From assembly GCF_018919485.1 (NCBI RefSeq), contig NZ_JAHLMU010000001.1:1234462-1298461 (forward strand): a DNA stretch of 64,000 nt, in the 5' to 3' direction. Each line of letters starts with the position of its first letter. Positions within the stretch are counted from its first letter, which is position 1. The notes below the pieces were generated by a model, which worked only from the letters and a program-made list of their open reading frames with translations, was not told the DNA's origin and did not search any database. The position numbers were made by a program, and so were the translations under genes. The stretch comes from Psychrobacter sp. TAE2020. Lineage in GTDB: Bacteria > Pseudomonadota > Gammaproteobacteria > Pseudomonadales > Moraxellaceae. Shown here one piece after another: positions 7,131 through 13,677 of this stretch.

Positions 7131-8279
7131 ATGACTAGTTATCCTTATGATGCGCCAACATTAAGCGCTGACAAGCGCAATGCCATCAAGCTCAATATCG
7201 AATATGCCAAAGCCAAAATACCAGTAGACTTACCACGCTCCGAACGTTTGCAAGTTGAAGAAAATATTAAACAGCTATTGATCGAACACAATGCGGTATT
7301 AGTCGCCCATTACTATGTCGATCCCTTTATTCAAGACTTAGCATTAGCGACTGGCGGCTGTGTCGGTGATTCATTAGAGATGGCCCGTTTCGGACAAGCA
7401 CATAGCGCCCAAAATTTAGTAGTAGCTGGGGTGCGGTTTATGGGTGAGTCTGCCAAGATATTGAGCATGGAGAAAACTATTCTTATGCCAGATTTAGCGG
7501 CGGAGTGCTCGCTGGATTTAGGCTGCCCAGCTGATGAGTTTTCAGCGTTTTGCGATGCGCACCCTGAGCGTACAGTAGTCGTCTATGCTAATACTAGTGC
7601 CGCTGTAAAAGCGCGGGCAGACTGGGTAGTGACCTCATCAGTAGGTATCGATATCATCCGCCACTTGCATCAGCAAGGAGAAACTATTATCTGGGGGCCT
7701 GACCGACACTTGGGGAATTATATTGCTCAACAGACAGGAGCAGATATGCTGTTATGGCAAGGCTCCTGTCTAGTGCATAACGAATTCAAAGCCACTGAGC
7801 TTGCACAGCTCAAAGCTGAATATCCACAAGCAAAAGTTCTAGTGCATCCTGAGTCACCTGATAGTGTAGTGGCACTCGCTGATGTGGTCGGATCGACCAG
7901 CAAGCTATTACAGTCTACTTATGAGCTGAACGAGGATACTTTTATTGTAGCTACTGACTTAGGTATCTTGCACGAGATGCAAAAACGCTCGCCAAACAAG
8001 CGCTTTTTGGCAGCGCCCACTGCTGGTGAGAGTGCTAGCTGTAAGAGCTGTGCCTTCTGTCCTTGGATGGCTATGAACGGTCTACAAGGAGTTGAGCGGT
8101 GTTTAACTGAGGCAAATAGCAAAAAATATGAAGTAACTTTAAGCGCAGAGATGGCCGTTGCTGCCAAAAAGCCTTTACAACGGATGCTTGATTTCGCTCA
8201 GTCACAACAGCAACGAGTGGCGGCAAGCGGTGATATCGTCAAAGACCGCGCGTTATTCGCTAATGTTGGAGCAGCTTAA
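7131..8279 (+). CDS. nadA: quinolinate synthase A
   Basis: A 4Fe-4S enzyme that condenses iminoaspartate (from NadB) with dihydroxyacetone phosphate to make quinolinate. The 382-residue product shows [13 protein letters not shown] (about residues 63-75), [13 protein letters not shown] with the first cluster Cys, [31 protein letters not shown] (about 239-256), and the C-terminal [13 protein letters not shown]. The length fits the longer NadA type. GAGG lies 9 bases before the ATG. nadB starts 2 bases after the stop, so the two are co-transcribed and their products act in sequence. Confidence 0.97.
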   Translation: MTSYPYDAPTLSADKRNAIKLNIEYAKAKIPVDLPRSERLQVEENIKQLLIEHNAVLVAHYYVDPFIQDLALATGGCVGDSLEMARFGQAHSAQNLVVAGVRFMGESAKILSMEKTILMPDLAAECSLDLGCPADEFSAFCDAHPERTVVVYANTSAAVKARADWVVTSSVGIDIIRHLHQQGETIIWGPDRHLGNYIAQQTGADMLLWQGSCLVHNEFKATELAQLKAEYPQAKVLVHPESPDSVVALADVVGSTSKLLQSTYELNEDTFIVATDLGILHEMQKRSPNKRFLAAPTAGESASCKSCAFCPWMAMNGLQGVERCLTEANSKKYEVTLSAEMAVAAKKPLQRMLDFAQSQQQRVAASGDIVKDRALFANVGAA

Positions 8280-8280
8280 T

Positions 8281-10464
8281 ATGAGCTTAGTAGCCGCAAC
8301 CATACTGACAATAGATGAGGGTTTACTAATGCCGGACTATGAGTCAAATAATGCGGTTAACGCTACTGAGGGTACTGTTAATAGTGCTACTGCTACTGAT
8401 ATCGTTACTGATGTACTCATTATTGGTGCAGGGTTAGCAGGGATAACTACCGCACTGGCCTTGCCTAAGACACTTAAGATAACCGTCTTGAGTAAAGCCG
8501 GACTAGAAGAATGTTCCAGTCATTATGCACAAGGTGGTATCGCTGCCAGCTTAGATAAAGACGACAGCGTTAATGATCATATTGCGGATACGCTTATTGC
8601 TGGTGCTGGCTTGTGCGCGCCTGATAATACTAGCCGTATTCTAACCAAAGGCCAGCAAGCGGTACAATGGCTATGCTCTCAAGGCGTACCTTTTACCCAA
8701 ACTGCACTGGCAGCGCAGAAGCAAAACTATAGTTCTACTGATAGTCTTACTGATAGTCCTACTGACAGCCCTGCCGATAGCGCTACTGATAGTCTTAATG
8801 ATGGCTCTAACCAGTCAAACGGCACTACTCAGTTAACCACCGCTGATCTGCATTTAACCAAAGAAGGCGGACATGGCTGTCGACGGGTGGCTCATGCTGA
8901 CGATGCTACTGGCCTTCATACTATGCAGGCCTTACTGGCAAAGGCTCAGCTGGCGACTAATATTACTATCCTGCCCTATCACGAAGCTTTACAGTTACTG
9001 ACTAGCTCAGCGTCCACGCCTGTAGCGCCATCAACAGCAGTCAAATCACCCAATGCTATTACCGCCATACAGATCCAACCGCAAAGACAGCTGCTACGCC
9101 AGTGCCAAGGGGCGTTAGTATTCGATCATACTAAGCAACAGCAATTAACTATTACCAGTCGCGCTGTCGTTATAGCTAGTGGTGGCTTAGGTCAGCTATT
9201 TGCTCGTGCCAGCGCGCCTAATGTCTGTGTTGGCGACGGAGTAATGATGGCCTGGCAGGCTGGCTGCCGCTTAGCCAACTTGGAGTTTATCCAGTTTCAT
9301 CCGACAGGTTTGGCTTTAGCAGACAGTAGCTTTTTGGTCTCAGAAGCCTTGCGGGGTGAAGGCGGACATCTATATTGTCCATTGACTGCTGAGCGCTTTA
9401 TGGTGGCTATTGACCCACGCGCTGAGCTAGCCCCACGCGATATCGTCGCTCGTGCTATTGCAGCGCAAATTGCTACTAACGGCCTTGGCTTTGTGCATCT
9501 GGATGTCAGTCACTTGCCAGCGTTGTTTTTGACTCAGCATTTTCCGCAGATCTATCAGACCTTATTAGCGCTTGGTATAGACCTCACTACTGACCCTATT
9601 CCGGTTGCGCCGACTGCTCATTATAGCTGTGGGGGTATAGTGACTTGTAGTGACGGTTTAACTGACGTTATGGGGTTATATGCTGCCGGCGAAGTGGCTT
9701 ACACTGGCCTACATGGCGCCAATCGCTTAGCCAGTAATTCCTTATTAGAATGTGTGGTCGTTGGCCGTAATATTGCTGCGCATTTACCAACCTATCTAAG
9801 CGCGCCTCAATGGACTGCGCCCCTAATAGACAATGATAAACTTATAAGCCTATCTGGCTGCCTAGTATTAGATAAGCAGGAATCAAACAAACAGCTCTCA
9901 GATAAACAGTCATTAAGTAAAAACAAGAGCCTTAGCGCTAAAAACGGCAAACTCCAGCAGCAAGCAACTAACCAGCAAAGCTCTAAACAACAAAGCTCTG
10001 AACAACAAATTATTAAAAAAATAAGCACTGAAAACTATAGTACTCAGTCAATTGAGTTAGCCACGATCAGCATAGAGCTAAAAGCGCTGATGAGTAGTCA
10101 CTTAGGTATTACTCGTAACGCTCAATCATTACAGCAAGCGCTAATACAAATAAGCCACTGGCAGCAACAGCTTGCTGCTATGAAACGTATAAAATCACTG
10201 CTGCTAGATATAGAGTGCTTAACGGTTAGCAATAGTTCTGTTACACTCAATGAATTAACCCAATTTCAGCTGGCACGTCAGTTACAACTGGCTTCTTTGA
10301 TCATACAATCAGCTTATCAACGTTGTGAAAGTCGTGGTGGACATTATCGACTGGATTATCCTACTTTAGCTAACCAAGCCACGGTCAGTGTCATTGAGCC
10401 AGAGGCCGCTGAGGTAAATTATGCTCAGCGCTATCAAGCGTATGCAATGGCAGAGAGTGGGTAG
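8281..10464 (+). CDS. nadB: L-aspartate oxidase with two low-complexity insertions
   Basis: The FAD enzyme that oxidises L-aspartate to iminoaspartate, first step of NAD synthesis. FAD fold DVLIIGAGLAGITTA (about residues 42-56), catalytic region KEGGHGCRRVAHADDATG (about 197-214), then FHPTG, SEALRGEGG, HYSCGG and GANRLASNSLLE. At 727 residues it is far longer than the usual 530-540. The excess is an Asp/Ser/Thr repeat insertion (about 150-190) and a Gln/Ser/Lys insertion (about 529-593). The start at 8281 has GGAG upstream; ATG 8329 with GAGG 9 bases upstream is an equally good alternative. It follows nadA directly. Confidence 0.95.
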   Translation: MSLVAATILTIDEGLLMPDYESNNAVNATEGTVNSATATDIVTDVLIIGAGLAGITTALALPKTLKITVLSKAGLEECSSHYAQGGIAASLDKDDSVNDHIADTLIAGAGLCAPDNTSRILTKGQQAVQWLCSQGVPFTQTALAAQKQNYSSTDSLTDSPTDSPADSATDSLNDGSNQSNGTTQLTTADLHLTKEGGHGCRRVAHADDATGLHTMQALLAKAQLATNITILPYHEALQLLTSSASTPVAPSTAVKSPNAITAIQIQPQRQLLRQCQGALVFDHTKQQQLTITSRAVVIASGGLGQLFARASAPNVCVGDGVMMAWQAGCRLANLEFIQFHPTGLALADSSFLVSEALRGEGGHLYCPLTAERFMVAIDPRAELAPRDIVARAIAAQIATNGLGFVHLDVSHLPALFLTQHFPQIYQTLLALGIDLTTDPIPVAPTAHYSCGGIVTCSDGLTDVMGLYAAGEVAYTGLHGANRLASNSLLECVVVGRNIAAHLPTYLSAPQWTAPLIDNDKLISLSGCLVLDKQESNKQLSDKQSLSKNKSLSAKNGKLQQQATNQQSSKQQSSEQQIIKKISTENYSTQSIELATISIELKALMSSHLGITRNAQSLQQALIQISHWQQQLAAMKRIKSLLLDIECLTVSNSSVTLNELTQFQLARQLQLASLIIQSAYQRCESRGGHYRLDYPTLANQATVSVIEPEAAEVNYAQRYQAYAMAESG
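8737..8808 (+). repeat. 12-bp tandem repeat inside nadB
   Basis: Six 12-bp units based on ACTGATAGTCTT run from 8737 to 8808 in the reading frame, encoding repeats of Thr-Asp-Ser-Leu/Pro. They fall inside an insertion absent from ordinary NadB proteins. Confidence 0.85.
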
Positions 10465-10556
10465 CCAAATAGTAGTCAGCCAAATGTGCATGGAAGCAAA
10501 TTTAACCCATTGGGTAAGCGGGTCAAGCCAATACCTTTAAGTAGAGGGTTGCGATA

Positions 10557-11534
10557 ATGATGACTGATAGGGTGTTTATTATTGGACTAATGACTGTCGT
10601 CACTTTGGTTTGGGGTATTCTCGCCTTGCCTCGTTGTCGTCAGCGTTTGCCCTCTATTTATCTAATTGCCCGTTCTTGGTGGTGGATGCTAGCCGTGCTT
10701 AGCGTCTGCTACTTAATTGCTAAAATAAAAATCAATAGTCATTACCCTTATCAATGGCTGCTCGTTGGGCTTTTTTTGCTAATTGGTCTGCGTGGTAGCT
10801 ATGAAATCAGTCGTTTGTGGCGCTTAGAAAGTAAAGCTAGGCTAATTCGTAAACTACAAGCACGTGGCCTACAAGCAAACGCGGTCGCCATCCCTTATCC
10901 TAAAAAATTTGCTATTGACCACCCAAACAGTCTGCAAAATCATGACAAAAACAGCTCTCAGCATAACTATCAGCACAACTATCAGCACAGCCCTCAAAAG
11001 CAGCCGCCCAATAACGCCCAAGCTTATGCTTATCTAAATGCTTTAGATATCATCTTTAGCTTAGCTTTTATCACCTTAATCATCAGTCTTATTTTTTTGC
11101 AGATATTGACTTGGCAGCGCCATGAATACGGAGTGCTGCTGTTTGTATTGTTCGCCAGCCAGTTTAACGATATTGCTCAGTATCTATGCGGTAAGCTGTT
11201 TAAAGGCCGATGGTTCAAACGTGGTCTTGCTCCTAGGATTAGCCCCAATAAAAGTATTGAAGGGGCTATTTTTGGTAGTTTATTTACCGCCCTACTCGCA
11301 GCACTGTTAGGTGTTTGGCTAACGCCGTTTAGTTGGTGGTTATGCTTAATAATGGCTTATATGTTAGCAGTATTAGGTATCGCCGGCGACTTATTAGAAT
11401 CAGCCTTTAAACGTCAACATGGGGTCAAAGATACTGGCACTATACTTGCTGGTCATGGTGGAGTGCTGGATAGGATAGATAGCTTGCTATTAGGTGTGCC
11501 TTTATTCACACTGTTGTATTTGTTGATAAGTTAG
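10557..11534 (+). CDS. CdsA-like phosphatidate cytidylyltransferase (YnbB type)
   Basis: A 325-residue polytopic membrane protein. Its C-terminus carries the CTP:phosphatidate cytidylyltransferase signature: SAFKRQHGVKDTG ... GHGGVLDRIDSLL (about residues 281-310). The expected reaction is phosphatidate + CTP to CDP-diacylglycerol. A His/Gln/Asn-rich hydrophilic loop (about 123-155) interrupts the helices. It is 93 bases after nadB and ends 4 bases from the convergent SDR gene. Next to a YnbA-like/YnbC-like fusion it is best read as the YnbB-type paralogue rather than the housekeeping cdsA, which normally sits beside ispU/dxr. That assignment rests on context. Confidence 0.8.
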   Translation: MMTDRVFIIGLMTVVTLVWGILALPRCRQRLPSIYLIARSWWWMLAVLSVCYLIAKIKINSHYPYQWLLVGLFLLIGLRGSYEISRLWRLESKARLIRKLQARGLQANAVAIPYPKKFAIDHPNSLQNHDKNSSQHNYQHNYQHSPQKQPPNNAQAYAYLNALDIIFSLAFITLIISLIFLQILTWQRHEYGVLLFVLFASQFNDIAQYLCGKLFKGRWFKRGLAPRISPNKSIEGAIFGSLFTALLAALLGVWLTPFSWWLCLIMAYMLAVLGIAGDLLESAFKRQHGVKDTGTILAGHGGVLDRIDSLLLGVPLFTLLYLLIS

Positions 11535-11538
11535 CTGG

Positions 11539-12399
11539 TTAAGGTTTTTTATCTAACTTACTACGTAATAGCCGATTTAATAGCGGTTTAGGCAGCCGAT
11601 TTAATAGCTGGACTATATGACGCATAGAGGACGGAAACATTGCCAGCTCTACATTATTATCGATAGCTTGCATAATATGAGTTACCGCAGTGTCAATACT
11701 GATGATAAACGGCTTATGACTAGCATCGCCGTTATTCAAATCTCGTAAGGCTTGGGTATTAATATAACCGGGCGCTATGCAATTAACTTGAATAGCAAAA
11801 GGCGCAAGGGCGCAGCGATAAGCACTAGTAGTAGCGATCATGGCCCGCTTACTTTTGGCATAGAGACTGGCATAAGGATAATCCACCGTACCAGCAATAG
11901 AAGCGATACTAATTAGGCTGCATTTAACTGAAGCAACTGACGAGTCACGTCCCTCCTCCTTTTGTGCTTTTAACTGCTGACTAGCCCAGCTAAAGATCGC
12001 CTCAAAGGCTTGCAAATTAATCGCTAGCATCTGCTCACTATCGGCTTGGTTTAAATTATGAATACGCTCGTTAGTATAGCTACCAGCGCTATAAATAAGC
12101 CGCTCAAACCTCACCTTAGCTAACTTAGCCAGTAAGTCTTGGCGCTGAGTGCAGTCCGTTAAATCACAGCGATAAGTGCTGATATTCGGGTAGTCAGCGT
12201 TAATCTTGGCAATCTTAGTAGCGCTATGACCAACCACAGTTACTTGCCAGCCCAGCTGTTGATGCTTTACTGCTAGCGCCAACCCGAGACCGCTAGTGCC
12301 TCCTATGATAATGATATGCGCCGCTGCCTGATTAGTACCTGCCTGATTAGTACCTGCCTGATCAGTACCTGCTAGGTTAACAACTGCTAGATTAGGCAT
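11539..12399 (-). CDS. short-chain dehydrogenase/reductase
   Basis: A 286-residue SDR family oxidoreductase. It shows the nucleotide-binding IIIGGTSGLGLALA (about residues 30-43), the internal YSAGS (a variant of NAG), catalytic Ser in LISIASIAGT, and YAKSK (catalytic Tyr and Lys). The substrate is unknown; the neighbours suggest a lipid or acyl substrate. The first 26 residues contain three copies of the five-residue repeat AGT(N/D)Q, absent from typical SDRs. The ATG follows immediately after the stop of the patatin-like gene, so translation is probably coupled. Third gene of the minus-strand operon starting at 16625. Confidence 0.85.
   Translation of the reverse strand: MPNLAVVNLAGTDQAGTNQAGTNQAAAHIIIIGGTSGLGLALAVKHQQLGWQVTVVGHSATKIAKINADYPNISTYRCDLTDCTQRQDLLAKLAKVRFERLIYSAGSYTNERIHNLNQADSEQMLAINLQAFEAIFSWASQQLKAQKEEGRDSSVASVKCSLISIASIAGTVDYPYASLYAKSKRAMIATTSAYRCALAPFAIQVNCIAPGYINTQALRDLNNGDASHKPFIISIDTAVTHIMQAIDNNVELAMFPSSMRHIVQLLNRLPKPLLNRLLRSKLDKKP
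12326..12370 (-). repeat. 15-bp tandem repeat at the start of the SDR gene
   Basis: Three 15-bp units, GCCTGATTAGTACCT with one base change in the last, lie head to tail in frame. A fourth degenerate unit follows. They encode the N-terminal repeat of the SDR protein. Confidence 0.85.
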
Positions 12400-13677
12400 T
12401 TATAGCCCCTGCTGCTGGATATAATCTGCGGTGCGCTGATAGCCATATTGCCATTGCGCCTGCATCTGCTCTACAAAACCATCGTAGTCACTATGTATAA
12501 GCTCAACCGTAAGCTGCTGGAGACTAAAGCGTTTTTGTACTTGTCCGCTTAGCTGCTGACCATTATCCGCAAACGGTAACCAATGCAATTGACTGTTGTC
12601 TTGCCCTGAAGCGTCAGGGTAATAATTAGCAGAGAAGTGAGGGTGAATACTGGGTGAAAAGCTTGGTGAAAAACTATGCACTTGTGCCAAACGCTGATTG
12701 GGATCAAAACCAAATACCCGCTGAATCGCTGGTGCGGCAAGCCAAAGATCGTAGCCAGCTTTGCTTTCAGCAAATACTGTAGTTGCCAACTGACAAGCCA
12801 GCTCTACAGGAGTCAGGTTAATCACTCCGCCTAAGCACCAGCCCAAATCCTGATCCTCTATTGGCGGTAGATAATACATATCAGCCATAGAAGCCCGCAC
12901 AGCGGTAGCGAAATCCCACTCAGTCACAGTCTTAACTGCTGGTTGAATGCGTCCATTGGCTAAAAAGTGCGCAGGCGCTACTAAGGTGTTACTTAGTGCT
13001 AGCTCTGCGTTGTCATTAGCGTTTAGTGACAAACGCTTTGGCGCAAATAATAGCTCTTGTAATTGAGCGCTATCTTTAGCTGTCTCAGGCTGCAATGCAG
13101 CAACATTACTATCATGATGCTGAGCTGAATTAACCGTTGGCTGTAAACGACTGGCGATAATAGCTATGTCTGGTGCACTATGCTTAAAACTGCCCTCTTG
13201 CCTAGTATCAGATAAAACGTCTTTAGGTAAAAACTGCAATAGCTCATCGAGCCATTGTTCCTCATTATCAACCCGAAACATTGCTAACTGCTGTAGTTCA
13301 TCCAGCAACTGTTTATGAGTCTCAGCCAGTCGAAGGTGGCGCTGGACGGTATTACGGGACAAATGCCAACGCTTAATAGCCTGCGTGCTATAACGCAGCT
13401 TTAGACTAATATTAGCTTCATGCGCTGACACGTGTCTGATAGCTTTGATTACTCGGTATAACTCAGCGCTATAGGCCAATTGCTGCAGCTGTTTAGGATC
13501 AGGTGCAAGGTGAACCAGCAACGCCGACAAGCTACCGCCACAAGTACCGATAATAATATCTGGGGTCAAATCATTATCAACTAGTGCCGCATAGCTACCC
13601 AAATAGTAGCCAAAGCGTGAGCCGCCACCTGAGAATAGCTGTAAGCGCTCATAAAGTTTATTGCTCTGGGCCATCAT
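12400..13677 (-). CDS. patatin-like protein with altered catalytic residues
   Basis: A 425-residue protein resembling patatin-like phospholipases. Oxyanion loop LFSGGGSRFGYYLGSYAAL (about residues 14-32); nucleophile elbow IIIGTCGGSLSALL (41-54); and the region RASMADMYYLPPIE ... LGGVINLTPVE (about 261-292), where active enzymes have Asp-Gly-Gly. Here the nucleophile position is Cys46 (GTCGG instead of GxSxG) and the catalytic Asp position is Leu282, so ordinary Ser-Asp hydrolysis is doubtful. It could bind lipids or use another chemistry. The start overlaps the stop of the upstream fusion gene by one base (TAATG), and the SDR gene follows with no gap. Confidence 0.75.
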   Translation of the reverse strand: MMAQSNKLYERLQLFSGGGSRFGYYLGSYAALVDNDLTPDIIIGTCGGSLSALLVHLAPDPKQLQQLAYSAELYRVIKAIRHVSAHEANISLKLRYSTQAIKRWHLSRNTVQRHLRLAETHKQLLDELQQLAMFRVDNEEQWLDELLQFLPKDVLSDTRQEGSFKHSAPDIAIIASRLQPTVNSAQHHDSNVAALQPETAKDSAQLQELLFAPKRLSLNANDNAELALSNTLVAPAHFLANGRIQPAVKTVTEWDFATAVRASMADMYYLPPIEDQDLGWCLGGVINLTPVELACQLATTVFAESKAGYDLWLAAPAIQRVFGFDPNQRLAQVHSFSPSFSPSIHPHFSANYYPDASGQDNSQLHWLPFADNGQQLSGQVQKRFSLQQLTVELIHSDYDGFVEQMQAQWQYGYQRTADYIQQQGL

